Shown here piece by piece: positions 43,325 to 53,007 of a stretch of DNA of 64,000 bases. The DNA lies in contig NC_087068.1 in the NCBI RefSeq assembly GCF_963678635.1, forward strand, positions 38,899,649-38,963,648, written 5' to 3'. The notes under the pieces are model-generated. The model saw only the letters and a list, made by a program, of their open reading frames with translations, did not search any database and was not told where the DNA came from. The position numbers and the translations under genes are program-made. This stretch comes from Symsagittifera roscoffensis (lineage: Eukaryota; Xenacoelomorpha; Acoela; Convolutidae). Each line of letters opens with the position of its first letter. Within the stretch, counting starts at the first letter, position 1.

Positions 43325-43792
43325 ATGTCATTTAAAAACCTAGGAAATAAACAAACAATCGTTTTACACAATTGTGAAATAGATAACAAAAAATACGACC
43401 TTGTAATCACACCTCATACACAAACAGTTGGATACATTCGAACAAAACGACAAACACTAAAAAGAAAAATAATAACGAAACAAAGACAAATAACACGAAA
43501 AAGATTTTCAAAAAATCGAAACGCATTTTCAGAATCAGAAACCAACAGTTTAGACGAACTTTACAAACTAAAAGAATCAATAGATAAAAATTACCCACTT
43601 CACGATCAATTATATTTTTCTGACTCAGAAACAACTTCAAATTCATCAAAAAGAGGAAAAAGAAGAATAAAAAAGCAGTATAAACACAAACCAGTACATT
43701 TATACAATTGGAATCAACCAATTCGACACATTAATAATTACATATTAACAGTCATCGAACGAAAAAATGAGTTCAACGCACACCCCAGGTGA
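43325..43792 (+). CDS. Basic accessory ORF, 155 codons
   Basis: ATG start, intact. Two strongly basic patches stand out: residues about 39-66 (RTKRQTLKRKIITKQRQITR) and about 107-122 (SSKRGKRRIKKQYKHK), separated by a Ser/Glu-rich acidic segment. No signal peptide, membrane segment or zinc knuckle is present. Arginine-rich patches of this kind bind RNA and direct proteins to the nucleus, so a regulatory role like that of small accessory proteins of complex retroviruses is possible, by analogy of composition only. It overlaps the next ORF by 26 bases in another frame. Confidence 0.55.
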   Translation: MSFKNLGNKQTIVLHNCEIDNKKYDLVITPHTQTVGYIRTKRQTLKRKIITKQRQITRKRFSKNRNAFSESETNSLDELYKLKESIDKNYPLHDQLYFSDSETTSNSSKRGKRRIKKQYKHKPVHLYNWNQPIRHINNYILTVIERKNEFNAHPR

Positions 43793-44950
43793 AGAAAGTC
43801 CAGATGATGATGAAATCTTTCCTTTTATAGTAGATGCAGATACTGATAGAGGACAACACATATTTTGTCAAAATTTACTCGTAAATTTATTTGAACCCGG
43901 AATCAGTCCATGTAAAACAGAGTTCCCAGATGTAAAAATCAAAAGACAAATCATAGATCACTACTTAAAAGATATATGCAACATAACACAACAGTATGGA
44001 ATCTACTCCATAGAATTCACCTCACCAAACCATAATAATAGAAAATATACAATTCAAACAGACGATCTTGATTTAGAATTTTCAAAAGTTTTTTCAGAAT
44101 ATATAAAAAGCATCCAATATCATAACTCACAAAGAGCAAACTCCATATTCACCAATGAAGTTTTCGCAATAATATATAGTTATATTTCGATATTAGAAAA
44201 CGAAATCCCAATACGATATTAGAAAACGAAATCCCAATAACAAATGTCTCACCGACAGAAACATCTAAACATTTAAGAGTACGACATGAAATCACACTAC
44301 TCTCTAGTTATTTAAACATCATTAAAGAAAATTTCACGAAAGACGACGTTTCACAACATACAAAACACGATCTACAAAAAATTTTGGCATGGTTCATAAT
44401 AGATTATTTCACACACAATATTGATTTAATTGCACAAGCAAGAAAAAATTTTAGACCCCAAAACTCGAACGATGATACCGCTATCACAGAACAATCAGAT
44501 TATGTTTGGGACCCCGAATGGTCTCATCCCGCATTTATAAGCTTCCCACAAACAATCTCAAGTCAAGCAATAAGTACAATATCTTACATAAGAGATTATG
44601 TAAAAGTAATACCATTAACCATTGATGCGACACCATTAAACTATAATACATTTTTACCCGATACACAAAATGATAGTTTAAACTCTACAGTTATACACAA
44701 TGAAAACCTCAATGGAACTAGGAATCTTACTCAACAAGATATCCAGACACCATCACACTTCATAAATGAAGAAATTGTACACACAACAACTACACAACAA
44801 AGTATTTCACCAATACGCCCAAATTTAACAACACCAAGAAATACAAATCCTTCACAAACACAGGTAACCTTACAATCAACCGTTAAACCTTCGGTTGCCC
44901 CTAAATATTCACATGACAATACCATCAAAAACACGCAAAACATTCACTAG
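43767..44950 (+). pseudogene. Pre-gag ORF broken by a 26-bp tandem duplication
   Basis: The frame opens at ATG 43767 with an acidic N-terminus (EESPDDDEIFPF) and reads to 44222, where a stop appears immediately after an exact 26-bp tandem duplication (44188-44213 and 44214-44239). Past the duplication the sense continues in the shifted frame to 44950, including a Trp-rich block (YVWDPEWSHPAF) and a Thr/Gln-rich tail. Without the duplication the two parts would be one frame of about 386 codons. It overlaps the gag ATG by 38 bases. It may be the matrix-like front part of Gag or a separate protein. Confidence 0.65.
44188..44239 (+). repeat. Exact 26-bp tandem duplication
   Basis: The unit begins CGATATTAGAAAACGAA and occurs twice head to tail without a single difference, so it is very recent. 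Because 26 is not a multiple of three it shifts the frame and creates the stop at 44220-44222. Confidence 0.97.
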
Positions 44951-47375
44951 AAACAACTTTACAGACCATAATTATAATTATACACATCCATCAAAAACAT
45001 ATAATCAACCACAAAGAAATTTTAACCAATATACAAGATCTCGAAATTGGGATAACCCAATGACCCAACCTAATTCAATAAATTTCCAAACAAATCCTCC
45101 ACAGGATCACAGTGAAAATTACCCATTTTTTCAACAAAATAAAAATAAAAAACAGACATCTTATCAAATGGATTATTTATCCTCAGATGATGATTTCTTA
45201 CAACCAGATATATTTGCACCAAATACTCAAGAATATCGTAGACAAGGAATACAGAAAACACGTACAAATCATAGAAATTTTTCTCCACAACCAATAGATG
45301 CACAACATCAACAACCAATTCAACAACAAAATCTAATTAATACACAATCTTTTCAACCAATTCAACAACAAAATCCAATGACTGCACACCCGTATCAACC
45401 ATTACAAATGCAAAATGAAATACCACTCCCATATTATCTCCAACAACATGAAATAACAAGAAACCAACTTTCGAATTTTTCTCAAATGCCAAATGCAGCA
45501 GAATCATTACAAATGACAATGAATCCATACCTTATGGGTGGATCATCAATAACATCAAACAAACCTTTAATGGTTTTCACAGGAACAGACCCTGAATATT
45601 CTGTAGAAGATTATTTAAATGCAGTAACAGCAAACCTGATTTTAAATATTGGACCTGAACCAATTAATACGCCACTACATCAAAATTGGATACATCGACG
45701 CACAGCGTTAATACAAACAACCTTAGATGGCGCAGCCCAAAAATGGTTTTCAGTACTACCTCTAGAAATAAAATCAAACTGGAAAAGGTTTACACAGGAA
45801 TTTTCAAAAATGTTTGACTCCGAAAGAAACAAACAACAACAAAGAGTTTTATGTAATGAAATTCGCAGATTACCAAACGAAACCATCAAGCAAATAGCAG
45901 TACGAATCGAAACACTAGTTCGAAAAGCATATTCATTAAATACACATGACTATAAAAACACAAAGATGACAGAAATCTTAATGATGACCTTAACACCACA
46001 ATTAAGGAAAATAGCAATAAAAAAGAGAGCATCCCATCCTTCTTCAATTCGAGAACCCGATTTAGATTTTCGAAAACTAGTAGACAAATTAGAACAAGCA
46101 GAAATCACGATGAAACTAGAAGAAACGGAAAATCTGAAATTACAATACGTTAACAGAATTGAAACGACTCCTACTAATATTAATAATATACAGGAATCAG
46201 AGACAGACCTCGTTGAAAAAATCACTGAAATACTCAATATTTACGAAAAGAACCCAAACTTTAAAGGCAAACCATCTTTCAAAAAATGGTGTAATTATTG
46301 CCGACGATACGGACATAGTATTTCCGAATGTAGACAAAAACAGCAAGACAATCAAAATAAACCTCAAAAATATAAAGAACCAAATAAATCATTCTATCAA
46401 TACATGAAAAAGGATCAAAATCTACCGAACAAAACAGTCCACAGCAACAACAGTTCAGGAAAACCACTCCCGAACAATGCAAATTATACAAGAAATCAAT
46501 CACCATATAACTCAAGTTATAGAGGAAGATCACCAGAACGAAGAAACACGAATAATTCATCACAAAATCACTACAATAGACCAAATAGTCGAAATAACTA
46601 CTCCAGATCAAATTCAAATACACAACGATTTGTTTCTAGATCTAATTCCCAATCAAGAAATAACTACTATCCAAACAACCAATCACGAAATTCATCATAC
46701 AATAGGAATAGAAACTACTCCTATAATCGAAATAGAAGTTATTCAAACAACCGAAACCAGAATTACCCGAACAATCAATCAAGGAATAACTCATATAATA
46801 GATCGAACTATAACAGACCAAACAACAATTATCAAAACAGATCGCGAAATAATTCACAAAATCGACACTCAAGTTATAATAATCGTTATAGAAATTATTC
46901 CCAATCACCACACCGGAATAATAATAACTATAATAATTCTAATAATCGCCACAGAAGTAGTACACCTAAACATCAAAGACAAATCAATCAAGTACAGTCA
47001 AATCCAGAAACAACATCAGACCCTCCAGGTATTGATGACACAGTAACTGATACGTTACAACTCAATCAAATAAACTGTACATCATCAGATTCAGAAAGTG
47101 ATACTGAAAACACTCTTTCTATCAATATGATAAAAGTCGAAAATGACTATGAATCTGTCATATATGAACAACCCTTTCCATCACACATATATGAAAATCA
47201 ATCAGAATTTCTTCAAAATTATTACACTACACCCATAAATTCCACACCAACGACGCAAGAAACAAATGAGATTAACACTACAAACCAAACCAATAAAAAT
47301 ACCAAAACAAAATGCTTGAATACAAACCACATTTATCAAAATATACAAAAAGAACAACCCAAAGAAAAAATTTGA
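44913..47375 (+). CDS. gag: Gag-like polyprotein
   Basis: I take the first ATG at 44913, giving about 820 codons. Residues 1-200 are Asn/Gln/Tyr-rich and disordered. Residues about 215-400 contain a retrotransposon capsid domain (LMVFTGTDPEYSVEDYL, AAQKWFSVLPLEI, RRLPNETIKQIAVRIETLV). One zinc knuckle follows, CNYCRRYGHSISEC (C-x2-C-x4-H-x4-C). After it come about 180 residues of Ser/Arg/Asn/Tyr low-complexity repeats (SRNNYYPNNQSRNSSYNRNR). The frame ends in TGA at 47373-47375 and pol follows in the same frame without any gap. Confidence 0.85.
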   Translation: MTIPSKTRKTFTRNNFTDHNYNYTHPSKTYNQPQRNFNQYTRSRNWDNPMTQPNSINFQTNPPQDHSENYPFFQQNKNKKQTSYQMDYLSSDDDFLQPDIFAPNTQEYRRQGIQKTRTNHRNFSPQPIDAQHQQPIQQQNLINTQSFQPIQQQNPMTAHPYQPLQMQNEIPLPYYLQQHEITRNQLSNFSQMPNAAESLQMTMNPYLMGGSSITSNKPLMVFTGTDPEYSVEDYLNAVTANLILNIGPEPINTPLHQNWIHRRTALIQTTLDGAAQKWFSVLPLEIKSNWKRFTQEFSKMFDSERNKQQQRVLCNEIRRLPNETIKQIAVRIETLVRKAYSLNTHDYKNTKMTEILMMTLTPQLRKIAIKKRASHPSSIREPDLDFRKLVDKLEQAEITMKLEETENLKLQYVNRIETTPTNINNIQESETDLVEKITEILNIYEKNPNFKGKPSFKKWCNYCRRYGHSISECRQKQQDNQNKPQKYKEPNKSFYQYMKKDQNLPNKTVHSNNSSGKPLPNNANYTRNQSPYNSSYRGRSPERRNTNNSSQNHYNRPNSRNNYSRSNSNTQRFVSRSNSQSRNNYYPNNQSRNSSYNRNRNYSYNRNRSYSNNRNQNYPNNQSRNNSYNRSNYNRPNNNYQNRSRNNSQNRHSSYNNRYRNYSQSPHRNNNNYNNSNNRHRSSTPKHQRQINQVQSNPETTSDPPGIDDTVTDTLQLNQINCTSSDSESDTENTLSINMIKVENDYESVIYEQPFPSHIYENQSEFLQNYYTTPINSTPTTQETNEINTTNQTNKNTKTKCLNTNHIYQNIQKEQPKEKI

Positions 47376-50300
47376 ACAATACCATTTCTCTTAGAAAGCC
47401 CAAGAAATAAAGAATTTCAACCACCAGACCTTGAAATAGATTTTTTAATTGATTCAGGAGCAGAATCAAACATAATAAACATCCCCACATGGAATGAAAT
47501 AAAAACCTTACACCCAAAGCTAACACCTCTTGAAACCTCCAGCAAACTAGCAACAGCACAAGGATCAACATTGATAAACTACGGAAAAATCCAATTATTT
47601 CTCCTCCCCACCAGAACAATGGAACAAAGCAAAATTTTAAATAAGCCATTTAAACAAATATTCCATATCACTGACATTAAATATAATATCATTGGAATAC
47701 CATTTATTTCGAAGTATATACCAACAATTAACATACTAAATAGTAAAATATTAATCAAAGATAAATATACAAAAACAAAAGAAACATCCTTAACATTTTT
47801 TCAAAGATTAAATAAACAACCACCATTCTTTTCAAAATTCTACCCGATATTTAACCAACAAAGAAAACACCTAAAACCACTATCAGGAAACATCTATAAT
47901 TTTTCAATCAAACAAGTTCACCAATATGATAAAGAACAAAACAAACAAAAATTTTATATGTCAGATTTTGAATTCAAACCTATTCACAAATTTTTCAAAA
48001 TCACAATCTCATCCATAAAATATTTGAAAAATTCGAATTCAGATATCATTTCCTTACATGTCTATAACAACACACCTTACCAAGTAACATTACCTTTAGG
48101 ACTTTTAGGATATTGTGAAACCAACGCTACAATATCACCAATACACGAAAAAGCCTATCGCGTAAATAAAATACTCCAATTACTAGATATTTGCCAATCT
48201 ACAATTCTTAATGAAGAATTATCTATAAATAATATAATAAGTAACGAAAACAGAAATACAGATTATTTCACAAAAACTCCATATTTCAAACCTACATTCA
48301 ACATAAGTAACTACACAGAGGACCAACAGAAATTTTTAACAATGTTTAATTTCCAACATTCACAAATAACACAAGACGAATTCGAAAAGTTAGCCAAACA
48401 GCTAATTAAATATTCATCAGTCTATGCAACATCAAAATTCGATGTTGGAAAAATCAGTTCATCACTACATCTCCTGTTAAAACCAGACGCAGTTTTCAAA
48501 AAACAGAGAGCAAGTAAAGTACCAATTCACTTACATGATAAAGTGAACAGATTACTCGATATTTTAGAACAATACAACATTATATCACCAGTTAATAAAG
48601 AAGAACAACCAAAAGGGAACACATTTATCAACCCCGTTATCATTCTAGCTAAAGGAGAATCATTAAAAATCGTTCTCGATGCTAGATACCTCAATTCAAT
48701 TATAGATGAATCAAAATGTAATTGGCCCATTGAACCAATACAAGTTATTTTAACAAAAATAAACGGCAAATACTTTACAACCGCCGATATGAATAGTGCA
48801 TACAATCAAATGCCACTAGATGAACAATCACGACGTTTAACACAATTTGTTATCGGAAACCAACAATATGAATTCAACCGCTTATTCTATGGAATATCCA
48901 TAGGTCCAGCAGCATTTTCAGCTTTTATGAGCAAAATTTTTAGACCACTAATACTCAAGAAAAACGCAATCACCTATTTAGACGATGTTTTTATGCAATC
49001 ACAAACAAAAGACGAGATGTTCAATGTTTTAGAAAAATATCACCAAATACTTCAGAACGAAAATCTGAAGGCCGCCCCCGATAAATCACACTTCTTTTTG
49101 ACAAGAGTTAAATTCTTAGGACATAATATAGAAAGAAAAACAATCACTCCATTGAAATCACGCATTGACGCTATTCAAAAACTTCAACCACCAACAAATA
49201 AAAAGAAAATCCAAGAATTTCTTGGAATGTTAAACTTTTTAAGTAAATATGTTTATAAAATGCAATTATATCTACGACCATTTTATAACATCCTTAGACA
49301 ACAAAATAATTTTGAATGGAACACAGAACATCAAACACGATTTGAAGAAGTAAAGAAACTTTTAACTGAACAAATTTCAAACACAATTCCAGATTCAAAC
49401 CAACCATTTTATGCAATGTGCGATGCTTCGAACTTTGGCATCGGTGCAGCACTATTACAATCACATAATGGTACAAATAAAATGAACCTCATATCAGCAA
49501 ATTCTCGATTATTCACTCAAGCAGAGCTACGACTCTCAACTCTAATGAGAGAATGTACAGCCATAATATATACACTGACAGAATATGAATTTCTGATACT
49601 TGGATCAAAACATCCAACAGTTCTATTCACAGACCATAAACCAATCATCTTTCTCTTTACACAAAAATCTAACCCAAACCACCGAGTTTACAGATTTCAA
49701 CTAATTCTAATGAAATTTCCAAACTTACATATAGTTTGGACTGCAGGAAAAAATCTTGCATTACCAGACACCTTAAGTCGAAATACACCACCTGAATTAC
49801 TTACACGAAAAACAACAGTTGAAATACCCAAAAACATAAAATTCTACCTTGCAGAAAACGAAACATCACCCCGATTGGAATGCAAATATGCAGTAAAAAC
49901 TGATATTGAACAATCACAAATAAATAATTTACAACATTTCCCACTTTATTTAGATTGTCAAAATAATCATTATGAAGTTGATTTACTTGGAACATCAACT
50001 TTCAAACCAATCCCATATTCTCAATGGATAAAAAATAACACCCAACAAAAACGAACAAAACAACACCCGCCTAAGAAAGACCATTTTCCACTAATTGAAA
50101 AAGAAGATTTAACTGATAAAATAAATTTATCAGGACCACAAACAAATGATTCAAAATACACAATAAATCAAGTTTTTGACCTTCACGACCCACTCGATAC
50201 AATACCCTTATCTAAATTCGAAATTGAAAACATTTTTCTCCCCCCAACAGAAATAATTACAATTTCAACACTGAAACAATATCAAAACCTTGACCCAGTA

Positions 50301-51989
50301 ATTCGACAACTGAAATCATGGCACAAATATAAAACTAAACCTATCAAAGCAGATTCAACCATTCTAGGAAACAAAACACTCCTCCGATACTTTCGCAATT
50401 TTAACAACACAACAATTAACGAAAATACAGACCTTTTAGAGTATAACCTGAATGAATCTACAGTTCCATGTCTCCCTTTAAGTATGATTCTTATAGCTTT
50501 TAATATTTCACATACACAAAATATTAAAGGACACTCTGGATCAGAGAAAACATATTCAAATTTTATACAAAACTTTTATTTCCCAAATGCACCAATTTGG
50601 ATAAAAGTACTATGCAATGACTGTATAGTATGTCAACTAAATAAACCTTACCCAAATCAAAAACAAATAGCACAAAAACAAGATTTTAAAGGACAAAGTT
50701 TGTACTTTAATCATCGTATCTCATTTGATACTAAAGGACCAATTTCACCCTCATCAGAAGGAAACTCCTACATTATGGTAATTGTTGACGCATTTACACA
50801 TTATGTAGCACTTAACCCAGTACCACATTGTAACGCTTATTACGCTTACACAACACTCTATGAACACTGGATAGCAAAATTCGGACTACCAGAAATTTTA
50901 GTTACAGACAACGGTACAGAATTCATAAATAATGAAATTATCACACTATGTCATTTATATAACATTAAACACAAACCACGTACATCTCATGCACCTTGGA
51001 CAAACGGCTTAGTCGAAGGTATGAACCGTTCATTACAAGAATATCTTAGATGTATCATCAACGGAAATGATACAAAATATACCGAATGGTCAGCAGATGT
51101 AAAATTATTTCCCTTAGCATATAATTCACAAATTACGACAACTTTAGGAATGTCACCATACGAAATGGTTTTTAACCAAAAGCCACGCAAACCAATAATG
51201 TTTACAGCAAATTCTCATAAAAACGCACAAGGTTATTGTCAACCAAATAAAGACTCAATTTGTTATAACCTACCTTTACATACACACGATGAAGATCATT
51301 TTCATCACCCACAAATTCTTAAACTAGCCTCCGGTACACACACCGAATGGATTCTAAATAGAGATAAAAAACACAATGAAATTTATCAAAAAATAACAAA
51401 AAAGTTATTACAAAGACAAAACATTAATGAACAAATCAATTCACGTTTTACACCAGCCTCCGAATTAAAAATTGGAACATTTGTTTTAATACCTAATTTT
51501 AATACTCAAAAAGGAATTTCTAAAAAATTACAACCCCTTCGAAAAGGACCATACCAAATAATTGCAAAACCCACTGATGTCACATATAAAATTACCGACT
51601 CAAACAAAAAAGAAATCGTTCAACATCGAAACAACCTATTACCTTATTACCCAAAAGAATACGCACTCCGCGAATTAACTCAATTATATTCTTTCACAGG
51701 ATTAAAAATCATTCAAAATGAACCACATCTGAAAAACACAGAACAAAATGATAACCCCACCGAAAATCAAAACACAAAACCAATCGCCACCAAAATCAAT
51801 ACACAAAACCATAAAGAATCACCAAAACAAAGAAAAAATAGAAAAATGACCGAACAAATAATACCCCAAGAACAAATCGACAAATCAGAAAATAGAAAAA
51901 CAACAAGACTCCGAAATCAACCACGTAAAAACTATAAAATATTCATCCCCCAATCTAAAATTTTAAAGAAAGTGGAATTTCAAAAGTAA
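47376..51989 (+). CDS. pol: Pro-Pol: protease, reverse transcriptase, RNase H, integrase
   Basis: The frame is that of gag, directly after its TGA. Protease: IDFLIDSGAES, the D-S-G at 47451. RT: FTTADMNSAYNQMPL and the YLDD active site near 48976. RNase H: YAMCDASNFGIGAALLQ and FTDHKPI. Integrase: an HHCC zinc domain (HSGSEKTYSNF...CNDCIVC), core D at RISFDTKG, second D at LVTDNGTEF and Glu at NGLVEGMNRSL. A GPY/F module (LRKGPYQIIAKP) and a basic tail end the protein. All catalytic residues checked are present, so this pol looks functional. There is no ATG near its start, so it must be made by readthrough of the TGA or another recoding event. Confidence 0.92.
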   Translation, partial: TIPFLLESPRNKEFQPPDLEIDFLIDSGAESNIINIPTWNEIKTLHPKLTPLETSSKLATAQGSTLINYGKIQLFLLPTRTMEQSKILNKPFKQIFHITDIKYNIIGIPFISKYIPTINILNSKILIKDKYTKTKETSLTFFQRLNKQPPFFSKFYPIFNQQRKHLKPLSGNIYNFSIKQVHQYDKEQNKQKFYMSDFEFKPIHKFFKITISSIKYLKNSNSDIISLHVYNNTPYQVTLPLGLLGYCETNATISPIHEKAYRVNKILQLLDICQSTILNEELSINNIISNENRNTDYFTKTPYFKPTFNISNYTEDQQKFLTMFNFQHSQITQDEFEKLAKQLIKYSSVYATSKFDVGKISSSLHLLLKPDAVFKKQRASKVPIHLHDKVNRLLDILEQYNIISPVNKEEQPKGNTFINPVIILAKGESLKIVLDARYLNSIIDESKCNWPIEPIQVILTKINGKYFTTADMNSAYNQMPLDEQSRRLTQFVIGNQQYEFNRLFYGISIGPAAFSAFMSKIFRPLILKKNAITYLDDVFMQSQTKDEMFNVLEKYHQILQNENLKAAPDKSHFFLTRVKFLGHNIERKTITPLKSRIDAIQKLQPPTNKKKIQEFLGMLNFLSKYVYKMQLYLRPFYNILRQQNNFEWNTEHQTRFEEVKKLLTEQISNTIPDSNQPFYAMCDASNFGIGAALLQSHNGTNKMNLISANSRLFTQAELRLSTLMRECTAIIYTLTEYEFLILGSKHPTVLFTDHKPIIFLFTQKSNPNHRVYRFQLILMKFPNLHIVWTAGKNLALPDTLSRNTPPELLTRKTTVEIPKNIKFYLAENETSPRLECKYAVKTDIEQSQINNLQHFPLYLDCQNNHYEVDLLGTSTFKPIPYSQWIKNNTQQKRTKQHPPKKDHFPLIEKEDLTDKINLSGPQTNDSKYTINQVFDLHDPLDTIPLSKFEIENIFLPPTEIITISTLKQYQNLDPVIRQLKSWHKYKTKPIKADSTILGNKTLLRYFRNFNNTTINENTDLLEYNLNESTVPCLPLSMILIAFNISHTQNIKGHSGSEKTYSNFIQNFYFPNAPIWIKVLCNDCIVCQLNKPYPNQKQIAQKQDFKGQSLYFNHRISFDTKGPISPSSEGNSYIMVIVDAFTHYVALNPVPHCNAYYAYTTLYEHWIAKFGLPEILVTDNGTEFINNEIITLCHLYNIKHKPRTSHAPWTNGLVEGMNRSLQEYLRCIINGNDTKYTEWSADVKLFPLAYNSQITTTLGMSPYEMVFNQKPRKPIMFTANSHKNAQGYCQPNKDSICYNLPLHTHDEDHFHHPQILKLASGTHTEWILNRDKKHNEIYQKITKKLLQRQNINEQINSRFTPASELKIGTFVLIPNFNTQKGISKKLQPLRKGPYQIIAKPTDVTYKITDSNKKEIVQHRNNLLPYYPKEYALRELTQLYSFTGLKIIQNEPHLKNTEQNDNPTENQNTKPIATKINTQNHKESPKQRKNRKMTEQIIPQEQIDKSENRKTTRLRNQPRKNYKIFIPQSKILKKVEFQK

Positions 51990-52586
51990 TTTTAACATTC
52001 GCTTCACAATCTTGAAACCTCCGAAACATTTTTCATTTACATTTTTCAAAATAACATGCTGACAAGTACGTAATAATTCTAGTTCAAAATAAACCAATAG
52101 GATTCATCCAATCCGTCACTTTCTCTAACTCAAACTAAGACCAATTAGACGAATCATATAGAACTCCAGGCACATCTATAACTATAACTTTACGACCTCC
52201 AGGTCAAAAATAAGCAAACCACTCCAACTTGACAACTAAAATAAATATCACCATAATACCGTACCCCTGCCTTATCTAATAACCCAAAGATCAACAATAT
52301 TTCCCCAACTCAGACCACGAATACCCCCAAAGCAAATTTGTTAACTTAGCCTAAAGTAACAAAATGAACATTTTAATTAGCCTAAAGTATAAAAATCTCA
52401 CCATACCCCGGATCATTTGACAAACAAAAATAAAGAAAAAGACGACCTCCCAGTCACCATGAAAATTGCCCCCAACAATTTTTTACAAAACTCAACCCAC
52501 TTGTCAAAAAACTAATAAATAATCCGACCACACTAGAAAATCGCCTCGAACAGCAAAAAATATTCGACCAAGAGATCATTTCTTAA
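51990..52586 (+). other. Pol-to-downstream-ORF spacer
   Basis: No ORF. The word TTAGCCTAAAGTA occurs twice about 30 bases apart (near 52348 and 52378), each containing an AG preceded by T-rich sequence. Splice acceptors for the downstream mRNAs are expected in this region, but none can be chosen by eye. Confidence 0.4.
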
Positions 52587-52817
52587 ATGCTCTTCTCTCA
52601 ATCAGTTACTCAAATACTCATAAATCTTAAACATTTTTTTACAATACTTGAAACCTTTATAATATTTCTTTTTGATATACTTGAATCTTTTCTAATAATC
52701 CTAATCATTTTTTGTAACATTTTTTTAATTTTCTACACTATACTCGAACTATTCCTCCAACTTTCCAAAACCCTTGATTACATCCACAGGTACGAGTCAT
52801 ATAACTTGTCTAAATGA
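52587..52817 (+). CDS. Tiny membrane-protein ORF 1 (76 codons)
   Basis: Most of the product is hydrophobic: residues about 15-58 are nearly all Ile/Leu/Phe (FIIFLFDILESFLIILIIFC), enough for two membrane passes. No family is recognised. Its stop TGA lies inside the start of the next ORF (ATGA at 52814-52817). Small hydrophobic proteins of this type act as viroporins or fusion helpers in some viruses, but that is analogy only. Confidence 0.5.
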   Translation: MLFSQSVTQILINLKHFFTILETFIIFLFDILESFLIILIIFCNIFLIFYTILELFLQLSKTLDYIHRYESYNLSK

Positions 52818-53002
52818 TACGAACAATTTTCAGTAGAACTGATATTTTTTTATTGTTTGTAATTTTCATAGCATTCTTATCATCCCTCATTTTGACAATA
52901 TGTAAATGTATAAAGAAAGCAATCCTCACATTTGCCCTAGCAACAATCCTTCTAATTCTTTTTTTGGAAGAATATTATAATAAACATAAACCTTCCCACT
53001 AA
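52814..53002 (+). CDS. Tiny membrane-protein ORF 2 (62 codons)
   Basis: Starts on the ATGA that ends the previous ORF. It has two hydrophobic stretches (FLLFVIFIAFLSSLILTIC and ILTFALATILLILFL) separated by a short Cys/Lys turn (KCIKKA), i.e. a hairpin membrane protein. No family is recognised. The next open frame begins only five bases after its stop. Confidence 0.5.
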   Translation: MIRTIFSRTDIFLLFVIFIAFLSSLILTICKCIKKAILTFALATILLILFLEEYYNKHKPSH

Positions 53003-53007
53003 AGTAA

